Below, piece after piece: positions 21,616-32,965 of a stretch of 64,000 nucleotides of DNA. A model generated the notes under the pieces. That model had not been told where the DNA came from and searched no databases. It worked only from the letters and a program-made list of their open reading frames with translations. The stretch comes from Platanthera guangdongensis (Eukaryota > Streptophyta > Magnoliopsida > Asparagales > Orchidaceae), in NCBI GenBank assembly GCA_039583875.1, contig CM077161.1, positions 61,013,885 to 61,077,884 on the forward strand, read 5' to 3'. Made by a program: the position numbers and the translations under genes. Positions within the stretch are counted from its first letter, which is position 1; every line of letters begins with the position of its first letter.

Positions 21616-24600
21616 ATGGCGATTCCAGCAGGAAATCTTACAACAATGAAATTCGACACCGGCTTTGATGTCGATTTTGATTCATTCCATCATTCAGACC
21701 CAATCTTCCTGTAAATCCTGCAACTGCTTGAAGAACAACAGTTAAAGACTCTGATGTCAACCGGGATCAAACTCGCAAGCGCTGAAATTAGAGAGTGGAT
21801 CTATACTTCCTCCACCACAGATGAGAACACTATGACAGGGACAGTCTCGGGTAATGCTATTTCTCTTACTCCCATCGTCCTAACAGAACTTTTTGGATTA
21901 AGTAATGGTGAAGAAGAGTTAGAAATGGATACTGAGGAGTTTGATATAATGCTGAGTAAGATGGGTTATTCTGGAGAAACCCCAAATAAATTGCTGAAGA
22001 AACACATGTCTGCTGAAATTAAATTTCTAGCAGACATTGTAGGCAAAGTGTTGCTGGGCAAGCACACTGCACATGACTACAAAACTAGGCACCAATTCCT
22101 GATAATGTGTGTTGTGGTTAACAAGAAAAAGGTAAACTGGGCTCAGATCATGTTTGATCTGATTAAGAAAAAGAATACAAAGAATGATGTCTGTTTTGGA
22201 AGGATCTTAGGGATCTTCCTAAAAGAAAAGGCTGCTGAATCCCTGGTCTCCCAGATCATATTCATCAATGCCTCTAAGAGGCTCACCTGTGCCCTCTTTG
22301 GCAGGTGGGAGAGGACCATCACCAAGCCCTCCAAGGCTTCTTCCTCTTCCACCAGGGCTTCTGAGAGTACTAGGGCTATTCCAGCCACTTCCCGCCCTAC
22401 TGAAGAGATGCCTCCTCCACCTCCATCACCTACAACCATCCAATCTCATCCTCAGATGGCACACCAACTTCCCTCCTCTTCCATCATTCCTTCTCTTCAA
22501 TAACCGCAACAACAACAACCACAACAGCAACTAATTCATATTCCTACTCCAGCTCCATCTCCTGCAAATTCTCCACCAATAGATATCACTGACATCCCAT
22601 CTTACCCTCTTCAGGAATCTCACCAACCCTCTCCTTCTCAATCACCACAACCAACCCCACCTCAATCCCCCCATGGTACACCCATTCCATCACCACCTTC
22701 ATCTCCCTTACCCGACCATCTGAACACCATCCCCTTCTTCAATCTGCATTCATCCCCCCTCCATACTTCTTCTCCACCAGATGAACCAATGCAAGATGCA
22801 CCACCTCCACCTCCACCATCCTCCTCCATTCCTACTTCTGTCTCCACTGTTATACCCTCTACACAACCCTCTGCATCTCCACTATTGGATCCCTCCATCA
22901 TACCACCACTCATTTCCCTTCTCACTCCCCTTCTTAAAACCATTATAGCATAGGTCATTTCACCTCTTGCTACTTCCATTCCCTCCCTTGCTGCCCAAAT
23001 ATCTGCTCTCTCTGCTCCTTCCTCTTCAGTTAGGGGCCTTGCTTTAGTATGCACTGAAACCAGGCAGTGGGAGATACTCCATGAAGAAGAAGAAGCAGCG
23101 GCAACAGCAACAACAACAACAGTAGTAGCAGCAGCAGCAACAGTAGTAGCAGCAGTAGAAACAGCAGTAGCAGCAGACGCAGCAGAAAAAGCAGATGTTG
23201 ATGATGAATTCATGGGTTTCATTAATTTTATTGAAACAGATATGGAAATAGATACTGTGGATGATACAAAAATAGAGGAAACAATAATTGCTGGTGACTT
23301 TATTATAAATCCCACAGTAGATTTGTCAAATTTATTAAGAACTTTTGATATAGTTCATTTGAACTTTCTTCCAGAATACAGTACTAAGCCATCCATGGCT
23401 ATAATCCCATATACCTCTCCCATAATCCCCAAAGTTGCCAAGCAACTAAAGGCTAGGTTTATTATAACAGTGGTTCCAACTACAGAGGTTCCAGCTATAA
23501 TGGTTCCAGTCATTCCATCTCCACCCAAAGTTGCTTCCCCCATTATTTCATACCTCAAACTGATATTTCTGCTCTAGTTTTTGTAATGGATGATTCACCC
23601 ATGCTTGATCTTGATGCATTGATCATGGCTGACATTGAAGAAGGAAATAAGATAGTTGCTGAAAGCACTGAAGTGTATAGTCCTCCAGCTCTTCTCCTTC
23701 TCCAGCTCCTACTCAGGCGGAAAAGCCAATTGATAAATCACTACTAAAGGCCATTGATGCCTTATATGATGCTCCTCAGGATTCTTCTGATGATGATAAT
23801 GATAATGATGAGGACTCTGATGATAAGCCCAAGAGAAAGATAGTGTCTAACAAGAGGAAAGCTCCTCCACTTCCTGCCCCAAAACCCAATCCTACAAATG
23901 ATACTCCTTACTATATACTTCAGAAGATCACACCCTACAAGGGCATGCCAACATGGATGTGGCTGTCCAAGAATGAACAGAAAGAAAGAAAGAAAGAAAG
24001 AAAAGCAGGAGGTATTCCCCACCTCCTCAAAGATACAGAAAGGATCCTCCTCCTCCTCCTCCACCACATACTGCTAGTGCTTCCAGTTCTTCAACTCAAA
24101 GGACTACCCAGTTTCAAACCTATTAAAGACATCAGGGTAGGTCCTCCTCTTCAGGAAGCAGCCAGCAAAGGCATTATTCTTCAGGCAGAGAGCAACAACA
24201 TCAACAACATCAAAAGCACCAATTCACTGAACATCAAAAGGCTGATAGCCCTAAGATACCTGTTTCCCCTCCTGTACCATTTGAAGATCCTAAGACAGCT
24301 ATAACTGCTAGGACGGCCAGATTCCAGGAATTGGTTGGCCTATCCATGATCAACAAAGCAAGAGCTGAAGGAAAGGATCCTTATCAATACTCTACAATGT
24401 ACAAGTACATAAAGGAAGAACTGAACAGGTTTGCTAAGGCTAACACGTTTTTTAATATTGATGATTATATGAAACTGCATCCAGAAGCAGTAGTGCCCAG
24501 GGCTACATCTCTTAATATCATTGGGGCTACTGACATGACAATGACCAAGGCTCAAGCTGCAGATCCTAACAGGGAAATTATATTTACTCAGCTAGGAGAC

Positions 24601-24642
24601 AAAGCTAAAGAAGAGAGGCACAAGGAGAAGAAGAAGAAATAA
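21616..24642 (+). pseudogene. Element A ORF3 (post-pol extra ORF), broken
   Basis: A long extra ORF between RNase H and the polypurine tract. ATG 21616 opens the frame; stops follow at 21712-21714 and 22501-22503, with others near 22951 and 23575, and frame changes near 23840 and 24020. The N-terminal ~250 codons (to about 22320) form a conserved block also present in E, F and G: a GK(V/A)LL segment, a NWAQIMFDLI-like segment, a GRIL...FL segment and a final RWER. It resembles, from memory, the Pfam 'putative plant transposon protein' family (PF20167); an HMM search is needed. The middle is P/S/Q-rich with CAA/CAG and GTAGTAGCAGC runs (about 22505-23190). The basic end has KKKK at the stop. 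Its C-terminus differs from E, F and G. Function unknown; no signal peptide or membrane segment is obvious. Confidence 0.75.
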
Positions 24643-24809
24643 ACTTTGAACTATCTTTAGTCTTTCTGAGTTACTTTAAAACTGATTATCTATCTCTTGA
24701 TACAAAGCTTATAGTGTATATATATCTACTGCACATTTAAATTTTTCATGTCAGATATATGTTTTATTGATTTGTTATTAATGTGAGTCTATAATTATTG
24801 ACCTTACCC

Positions 24810-24823
24810 AAATAGGGGGAGAT
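24810..24823 (+). other. Polypurine tract of element A
   Basis: aaatagggggagat directly precedes the 3' LTR start TGTTGGATCC at 24824. The same tract occurs before the 3' LTRs of D and E. Confidence 0.9.
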
Positions 24824-25467
24824 TGTTGGATCCCTAGTTGGATTTGGGCTAGGTTCACTAAATTAGGGTGTTTGACGCAACATATATATCCAGGGTCATA
24901 TGTGTGTCCTAAAGTCTAGGCCATGTCCTTAGAGTCAACACTACATGGACCGGCAATCAACAAACTGCAGAAGACTCAAGACTTAGAGAAATTTAAAAGA
25001 CTCAGAAAATGAGTTCGACGTTCGTCGAACTCAGGTCGACGAAATTCGTGCTCATCTCGATGAAATCAGAGACAATTCTCTGAGCTGAGCTCGATGAACT
25101 TAAATCTCAGGTCGACGATTTCCAGAGTATACTTCAACATTCCAAGTCCAGAATTTGACTTAACTCCAGTCGACGAATTTAGTTCTCAGGTCGACGAACT
25201 TAGTTCTCAGGTCAACGATCTCTGGGTATTCTACTTCAACATCTTATTCCAAAAACATCTAAGTATTATAAGTTCAGGATCACACTCCAGTCGACGAACT
25301 CACCTTCTCAGCTCGATGAACTTAGACCACAGTCTTGACAAGATTTATCAAGTACCAATTAGAAATTCTCAGCTCGACGAAACTAGATCTCAGGTCGACG
25401 AACCCAGTTCTGAGGTCGTTGATTTCTGGACATGTTACTTCAACATTCTTAAGTCTAAGAAACATGG
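24824..25467 (+). repeat. Element A 3' LTR, left fragment
   Basis: Starts TGTTGGATCC after the polypurine tract and matches the 5' LTR from 25066 on. A full TTCGTCGA...TCGACGAA unit lies at about 25022-25044 and half-units continue to 25420. It is cut after catgg (25463-25467) by element D and resumes at 34659. Confidence 0.95.
25463..25467 (+). other. Target-site duplication of D, left copy
   Basis: catgg before TGTTGGGTATTG, repeated at 34654-34658. Confidence 0.95.
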
Positions 25468-25797
25468 TGTTGGGTATTGTATCCACAATGCACCTGATTT
25501 GAAGAAGCCCCTGGACAAGCTAAGGTCAATAGACTATGTATTTGATAAAATCCTTCTAGTTGTGCTTGCAGTTTTTCCACGCTAAGTGCACACCAATGTC
25601 AGGGTGCAGTAGGTCAATATACACGGGTCTGCACGACGTAATCCCTCGTTGAGCAGATCAGTGTGTTGTCCTACGTGTACTCTCTCTATTGGAGTGCACT
25701 TATTTTCAAGCACAGGGCTGTAAATATGCAGGAGCAGACAAGGAGCAAGGATGGGTCAAGGAGCATCTCATAGGTGGAAAGACGAAAATTCGTCTAA

Positions 25798-26172
25798 GTT
25801 AGAATCGACGAGAATCACCAAGTGATTCTCGCCGATTCGGCGAGAATCACTTGGGATTCTCGCCGATTCGTCGAGAATCAGCGGTTGATTCTCGCCGAAC
25901 ACGTTCCAGCAACTTCTAAGCAAGCACCTCTGAGTCTAAGTAAGAATCGACGAGAATCACTTAGTGATTCTCGCCGATTCGGCGAGAATCACTAGTGATT
26001 CTCGTCGAATCGACGAGAATCACTGGTTGATTCTCGCCGTCTCGACCTGGCTTAAAGCTGTGCGTGCAACCAAGGCAAATTCGACGAGAATCATCTTTGA
26101 TTCTCGCCGAATCGTCGAGAATCACCTTTGATTCTCGGCGACTCGGCGAGAATCACTTTCGATTCTCACCGA
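25798..26172 (+). repeat. Palindrome array in D 5' LTR
   Basis: Nine copies of gattctcg(c/t)cga, each facing cgagaatc, so the DNA is a chain of inverted repeats of the form CGAGAATCA...TGATTCTCG. The matching array in the 3' LTR is at about 33296-33670. It lies just upstream of the TATA box. Confidence 0.93.
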
Positions 26173-26294
26173 TTTTGACTTGGCGTTTTTCTGGAAATTC
26201 CTGAACCGGATTCTGCCGCTGTTAAATTTCTGGACCGGGATTTGGGGATTCCTTTTGTGGGTCCCACAAACGGTCTTATTGGAGGTAGCTACAG

Positions 26295-26302
26295 TATTTA
26301 TA
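26295..26302 (+). promoter_or_regulatory. TATA box of D 5' LTR
   Basis: tatttata about 120 bp downstream of the palindrome array. The same motif is at 33793-33800 in the 3' LTR. Confidence 0.5.
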
Positions 26303-27159
26303 CTCGGGTATTTTGAACGGAAGAAACACACAGAAAGAAGCCGAGCAAGCGGAAACCCTAATATCGCGATTTCTCTCCTCCGCCGCCGTCGCGCTCGGGC
26401 AAGTACGTCGCCGCCGCTGATCGTTCATCTTCCCGATCTCCGGTGATAGAAGCTTAGCAAAGCTTGCGTCTCACGTGTCTATCCAGAGATCTCTTGTCTC
26501 TCGATTTGTTGACCGGGAAAAACTCCCCCGTCCGAATCGATTGAGACGACCGATCCTAGAGTGACCGTTGGTAGACCTAGTTTGCTTCGCAAAGAAGTTT
26601 GGATCTCAAAGCACTGCAGCAGCGCACCTTCGTTGCCGCCGACTCCGAACCAAGCCGCCGCTCGGATTGCCGCCGCCGGTTCCGGGAGATCCTCTCCAAG
26701 AGAGACCAAGGTTGTAGACTCTTCATCGACTTCAAGAACACGTCGTCGAACAAGAGGAACACCGTAGTCTCCAAAAGAAATTTGTATCACGCATACATTC
26801 TATATTTAATTTTGTTGTAAAGGAACGTTTGTTCCGTATTATAAGGGTTGGGTGCAACCCGTTTTGTGGGAGTGTTGACTCTCACGTGTGGAAGGGCTCC
26901 TTCCGTTAGTGAAGGGATTGGATTTCAATCCCGTTGGAGAAGTGACCGAGTTGTCCCTTGTTGGGGAGATAGGTCGAAGGGGGAAAGTGGATGTACCCAA
27001 GTCGGGGAACCACTATAAATTTGCTGTGTATTCTGTGTGCTGTGCTTGTTGTTTTTATTGTGCAGGTACATCCGTAAATTCCGCAAAAGAACCACACGTC
27101 ACCTATTCCCCCCCCCCCCCCCATCGGTGCACATAGTTGACACTAGGTGGACTTTCAAG

Positions 27160-27171
27160 TGGTATCAGAGC
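27160..27171 (+). other. Primer binding site of element D
   Basis: TGGTATCAGAGC, an exact match to the standard initiator tRNA-Met complement, two bases after the LTR end. Confidence 0.95.
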
Positions 27172-27249
27172 GAGGTTGCTCATCAATAAGGTTAACACCT
27201 TGAGTTGAATCCTGCCCCTAGTGTCAAAAGAAGAAGACAAATATATACT

Positions 27250-29532
27250 ATGGACGGGCTCAAGTACTCCGGCAAGATCCCAGTGTGCAACAGACTCAAC
27301 TTTCCGATCTGGAAGGAAAGAATCAGGTTTTACATGGAAGCAGTCGATCCTCGACTCTTCATGATTGTGGAGGAGGGACCTTATATCCCCACTAAGGCCT
27401 CCACCATCGATCCCACCAAGAAGGTGTCGAAGACACTTTCTGAAATGGACAAAGACGAGATGGTGCTGGTGGGACTGGACAAGAAGGCACGAAACATTCT
27501 GGTGAGCGCAGTGGATGATTCTATGATGCAAAACTTCAGCAACTGCAGGACAGCTCAGGAGATCTGGCAGTGCCTGATCATCCTAATGGAGGGCACGGAT
27601 GAAGTGAGGGATGATCGGAGATCCCTCCTGAACCAAAAATATTAGGCCTTCAGGCAAGGGCCTAAGGAAGAGATCGGAGTCACATACGAGAACTTCCTGA
27701 AGATTGTCAACGCCCTCAAGGGCTACGGAAGAGTGTTCACCAATGGTGAACTCAATGACAAATTACTTAGGTCCCTTACTAAGGAATGGGACACAAAGAT
27801 CTGCGCCATCAGAGAATTTGGCAGACTAGCAGAAACTGAACCACAAATCCTGTTTGGGAAGCTGATGTCCTATGAACTTCAGCTGAACACCAGGAAGGCA
27901 GAGGAAGAAGCAGAGAAGGCTGCTGCAAAAGAAAAGACTGTGGCCCTAAAATCCAGTTACTCCAGAAAGGGCAAGGGTGCGATGTCATACCGTGCGAGGA
28001 GTAAGGAAGAGGAGGAGGACTCTAAACCATGCTCCTCCAGCTCAGAACTGTCGGAGGAGGATTTCTCCCTCATCACCCGAGAGTTCAAGAAGTTCCTCAA
28101 GATGAGGAATCAAAGAAAGAAAGACAGCTCCTCCTCCAGGCATCAGAAGAAAAATTATTCTTCTGACAGGTATGCATCTAAACCTAACAAACATCGTTCT
28201 TCTGATATTATTTGCTTTGGATGCAATAAGCCAGGTCACGTCGTGGCCGACTGCCATCAAAGCAAAAGAGAAAAAGGGAAAGTAGAGGAGCTCAAATCCT
28301 CCAGAGATAAGAAGAAGGAGCGGAGCTACATCGCAAGAAGACCAAAGACACTAAGTGAGTCTGATTCCTCAGACTCCAGTGATGATGAGGAAGCCTACTT
28401 CGGGCTGGTGGGTCGCTTGGACTCAGAAGGAGAATGCCCCCCATTTACTGGGAAGGTAAAAGCTCACACCCCTCTCTCCGACTCCGACTCTGATCCTGAG
28501 TCTCAGGATGATGAACCTGAGGATGGCCCTTCAGCCCGTGAAGCTGAGCTCCTCGAGAAGTATGAGCTTCTGCTCAACACTTTCGATGAGTGCCGAAAGA
28601 GACTGAAGGCTGAGAAGAAGGAAGTAAAATTCCTTAAGGGTGAATGTGTATCCCTAAGGGAAGAGGTCACTAGCTTGATTTCTCTCCGACAGGAACACCT
28701 TGACCTGACTTCCAAGCATTCAGAGTCTTTGAAGCTCCTTGATCTAAAGCAGGAGGAAGTCGACAAGTTGGAAGAACTACTTGCGGCAGAAAGGAAGATC
28801 GTCAAGAGCTTCTCCATGCCAAAAACAGTTCTTCCAGTCGTTGATACCTTCTCTGCTCAGGCCAAAGGAGCTGGCTTGGGGCATATAGGGGTACCTGGTT
28901 CTTCATCTAGGAGAAACAAGAACCAGAGGAAAAATAAGGCCGCCAAGAAGGCCTCTGCTGATGAAAAGGGTAAGGCTCCTCTTAGTCCTGTTGCGTTCAG
29001 AAAGCCTGGCTTTCCTTGCAACCAACACGACTTTGAGTCAACTTTTGGGCATCATTTCCGGCCCTCGGTTGCAAAGCCAAAGAGCCGGTATGACGATTGG
29101 AACTTTCCCCGGAACTTCGGTGAGAGTGCCTTCAAGGCACCTTATGAGGAAATCTACATAGGAAATTATGGTCCGTTCTCTAGCGGCCATAATGGAAAGC
29201 AGGCACCAAAAGCCAAGCCTGTTATACAGAAGGTGACAAAGTCATGCGACTGTTGTCACCATGAGGCCTCCACCTCCAGATCCAAGGCCCCAGCAGTACC
29301 CACCGTTCCCAGGGTAAGGCAGGAGCCTAGGAAGAGGTACAACAGATTTGACTGTTGGTGCTGTGGCAAAGTCGGTCACTTTGCCGTGGATTGTTGGTTT
29401 AATCCAAGGAACTACGAGACTCCCCGTGTTAGCAATGCGAGACCGACCACTCGTAGGGTTAACCAACCGAGGGAGAGTGTGCTAACCAGGAATCTAGGAC
29501 CCAAGTTCGATTGGGTTCCTAAGGCAAATTAA
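27250..29532 (+). pseudogene. gag: Element D gag, one internal stop
   Basis: Large Sirevirus-like Gag of about 760 codons. ATG 27250 is the first in-frame ATG after the primer site. A single TAG at 27643-27645 breaks the frame, which is otherwise open to TAA 29530-29532. The N-terminal UBN2-type capsid region (NFPIWKERIRFYMEAVD...) covers about 27290-27900. The first CCHC knuckle, CFGCNKPGHVVADC, is near 28210-28255. An acidic S/D-rich part and a coiled coil (about 28540-28810) follow. Next comes a basic linker with KNQRKNKAAKK, then a second knuckle, CWCCGKVGHFAVDC, near 29350-29395. The length, coiled coil and two knuckles fit the SIRE lineage. Pol starts just downstream in another frame. 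Confidence 0.92.
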
Positions 29533-29545
29533 TTTTGTTTTGCAG

Positions 29546-32500
29546 GAATGTCCAAAGGCCACCAAAACGCCGATCTGGTATTTGGACAGTGGATGCTCCC
29601 GGCATATGACCGGGACAAGAAGCCTGCTGCGTGATTACACTCCAGTCAAGAATGGACCCAAAGTCATCTTTGGAGGGTCAGATCGAGGAGTCACCAGAGG
29701 TTATGGTATGATTTCCAACGGTATAATCTCTATCACCGACGTGGCTTATGTTGAAGGGTTAAACCATAACCTGATCAGTGTAAGCCAGTTATGTGATAAA
29801 GGTTATGATGTTAAGTTCTGCAAGGATGAATGTCTGATAATTTCACGTACCTCTTCTGAAACGGTATTATCAGGCATTAGGAGCAGAAATATCTTTTGTT
29901 TAGATTTTCTCAGTTTAGATTCATCTACCCCCGTATGCCTTGTGGCAACAGGCAGTGCATCTCTTTGTGAACAATGGCACAAGAGATTGGCACATATTAA
30001 TTTCAAGACAATCAGTATGCTATTTTCTAAGGACTTGGTAAGGGATGCTCCCAGTATCAAGTGCATCAAAGATAGCCCATGTCCTACATGCCAGATGGGC
30101 AAACAGACTCGGGCTACCTTTAAGAGCATCGCTGACAAAGACTCTTCCCGATGTCTTTACCTTTTGCATATGGACTTGTTTGGTCCAATGCAAGTTCATA
30201 GCCTGGGAGGCAAGTCATATACGCTAGTGATAGTTGATGATCATTCTCGGTTTACATGGGTGTTCTTTTTGAAACGAAAGTCAGATACGTTTGACATCTT
30301 CACTAATTTTGTCAAGCAGGTTCAGAACGAATTTAACTGCTCCGTGGTCAAAATCAGAAGTGACCATGGAACAGAATTCGAATCTGGTGCAATGACAGAA
30401 TTTTGTGAAGAACAAGATATCTTTCATGAGTTTTCCTCCCCGCGCACTCCTCAGCAAAATGGAGTTGCGGAGAGAAGAAATAGAACTCTCATTGAAGCCT
30501 GCACGATAATGTTGAAAGATGCTTCTCTCCAGGAATACTTCTGGGCAGAGGGTGTCAATACGACATGTCATGTACAAAACCGAGCATTGATCAACAAGCA
30601 TCATCGTAAGACGCCCTACGAGCTACTGAAAGGCAGGAAACCAACCATGTCGTACTTAAGGATTTTTGGTTGCCGATGCTATGTACTGAATAATGGGAAG
30701 TACCCGCGTACTAAGTTCGGTGAAAAATGCTTCGAAGGCATATTCATGGGCTATAGTGCCCACAGTCGGGCATATAGGGTCTTCAATAAGAAAACCCTAG
30801 TGGTAGAAGAATCAATAAATGTTGTATTTGATGAAGGAAGTTTGCTTAACAGCAACTCTTCCAGTAGTATTCTTGAAGATGCAGGTGCACGACTGGAAGA
30901 GCTGAGTCTGGATGAGACCGCTAAAGTTGACACTCCTAAGTACGTCAAAGTCTCCACCTCCACGTCATCTGAAAGTGTTGAAGATCAAGATAGACCAAAT
31001 CTCTTAGAGGAAAGAGAAGCCCAAGAAGTAGTTGAAGCTCCTGATGCCCGACTACTAGAGCTCCGGCACGTGAGGGATCATCCTAGAGATCAGATCATCG
31101 GGGATCCTCGTGTCGGGGTCAGAACTCGAAGAGGTACAATTAACGAGGTATTGCATCTTAGCTTCCTGTCACAGGTTGAGCCAAAGAAGTTCGACAAGGC
31201 GAACAAGGATGCGGTATGGATTCTGGCCATGCAAGAGGAACTACATCAATTCGAGCGGTGCAAGGTTTGGACTCTGGTTCCCAGACCATACAAGCAGAAT
31301 GTGATTGGCACAAAGTGGATCTTCAGAAACAAGCTGGATGAACATGGTGTCATCGTAAAGAACAAGGCCAGGCTGGTGGCTCAAGGTTACAGACAGGAGG
31401 AGGGGATTGACTTCGACCAGACCTTCGCACCAGTAGCAAGGCTCGAGGCAATCAGGTTGTTCCTGGCGTATGCTTCACACAAAGGATTCACAGTCTATCA
31501 AATGGATGTGAAATCGGCATTCCTGAATGGAGACCTGAAAGAGGAAGTATACGTCGCTCAACCCCCAGGTTTTGTCGATCCTACTTATCCCAATCATGTT
31601 TATTTTCTTAATAAGGCCTTATATGGGTTGAAACAAGCTTCACGAGCTTGGTATGAGACTTTATCTAGTTTTCTTCTTGAGAACAAGTTCTCCAGAGGTA
31701 AAATAGATAAAACATTGTTTCTCAGGGAAATCAAAGGCAAGATTTTGCTGGTGCAAATCTATGTCGATGACATAATATTCGGCTCAACGGATAACAATCT
31801 TTGCAAAAAGTTTTCTAAACTTATGCAAGGAAAGTTTGAAATGAGCAGTATGGGAGAGCTCAAGTATTTCTTAGGACTTCAGGTGAAACAGTCTGAGGAT
31901 GGAATCTTCATCTCTCAGACGAAGTTCACAAATGAACTCCTTAAGAAATTCGGTATGGAGAGTGCAACCTCTATGAGGACTCCAATGGGATCCACCATGT
32001 CTCTGGATAAGGATGAGAAAGGTAAACCTTTCGATGAAACCAAATACAGAAGCATCATTGGATCCCTGCTCTACCTTACTGCCAGTCGACCGGATATTAT
32101 GTTCTCCACATGTGTCTGTGCCCGATATCAGGTGAACACTAAGGAATCTCACTATGTCGCCGCAAAGCGAATTCTGAGATACCTTAAAGGTACTCCTAAT
32201 CTTGGCTTGTGGTACCCGAGAAACAATGACGTCGAGCTAATAGGCTTTTCAGATGCTGATTTTGCAGGGAGCAGGGATGACAGGAAAAGCACCTTCGGGA
32301 CGTGTCAATTCCTCGGCAGGAGGCTTATCTCATGGAACAGCAAGAAACAAAATTGTGTTGCAACCTCCACAGCAGAGTCAGAGTATATCTCTGCAGGAAG
32401 CTGTTGCGCATAACTTCTATGGATCAGAAACCAGTTAGCCGACTACGACCTTCAGTTCAAGGAAGTACCCATGTACTGCGACTCCTCCAGTGCAATTGCC

Positions 32501-32710
32501 ATTGCCAACAATCCGGTGTCGCACAGCAGAACGAAGCATATTGAAGTACGCTACCACTTCATTCGGGAGCATGTGGAGAACAAGGATATCTCTCTCTGTT
32601 ATGTCCCCACAGACAAGCAGATTGCTGATATATTCACAAAGCCCCTAGACGAGGCCAAGTTCAATATTTTCAAGACTGAATTGGGGATGCTCAATTATGA
32701 CGAATGAAGA
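29546..32710 (+). pseudogene. pol: Element D pol, one internal stop
   Basis: Full-length Copia pol. Order: protease ([13 protein letters not shown] near 29576), integrase (WHKRLAH near 29975; catalytic [17 protein letters not shown] and NGVAERRNR, about 30165-30485), RT (GTKWIFRNK near 31310, [11 protein letters not shown] near 31755), RNase H (GFSDADFAG near 32240, [10 protein letters not shown] near 32370). One TAA at 32411-32413 interrupts RNase H; the same frame runs on to about 32707. The frame opens at the T-rich ttttgttttgcag at 29533-29545, just after the gag stop, in a different frame from gag. How pol is expressed (splicing, re-initiation or shift) cannot be decided here. No ORF3 follows. 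Confidence 0.95.
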
Positions 32711-32737
32711 CTACAGAGGCTCCAGGCCCGTGCAAGA

Positions 32738-32965
32738 ACTGAGGGGGAGCAAAGGGTCAAACGCTACAGACCCCGATTTGTAGAAGCCGAAAAGGGGGAG
32801 ATTACCCTCTCGGCTAAGGCTAAGGTGGCTCCACGCTCGCTCCCAAGAAATTGATATTGGTAATGGATAACTCACTCAACTCTCTTTTCAGTTTATGGTT
32901 TTCATTCTCATCTGCTCTATTCACCTTAGCTTGTAGGGTTTAGGCTTCTTCAAATAGGGGGAGAT
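32738..32965 (+). other. D 3' untranslated region with three polypurine-like tracts
   Basis: tgagggggagcaaagg (about 32740-32755), gaaaagggggagatta (about 32787-32802) and aaatagggggagat (32952-32965). The last adjoins the 3' LTR and is the true polypurine tract. Extra internal copies are described for Sirevirus elements. No coding region is seen. Confidence 0.8.

Larger units (their letters stand above)
25468..27157 (+). repeat. Element D 5' LTR (Copia)
   Basis: A 1690-bp LTR from TGTTGGG to CTTTCA, almost identical to 32966-34653 (about 14 substitutions by eye plus a change in C-run length). It contains nine inverted units in 25798-26172, a TATA box at 26295-26302, the GTGGATGTACCC...CCACTATAAA motif near 26986-27019, and a C-run at about 27108-27122. 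A short open frame antisense to it (26479-26790) recurs in the 3' LTR and is not a gene. Confidence 0.97.

Noticed and set aside
22662..23315. 217-codon frame antisense to A ORF3
   Set aside because: It is the reverse reading of the P/S/Q-rich low-complexity part of ORF3.
21616..24642. ORF3 as a retroviral-type envelope gene
   Set aside because: The place fits, but I see no signal peptide, hydrophobic fusion-like segment or membrane anchor.
26479..26790. 103-codon minus-strand frame, repeated at 33977-34288
   Set aside because: LTR sequence of D on both sides; no domain and no start context.
27160..27171. tRNA gene fragment
   Set aside because: Only a 12-base primer binding site next to an LTR; no cloverleaf.
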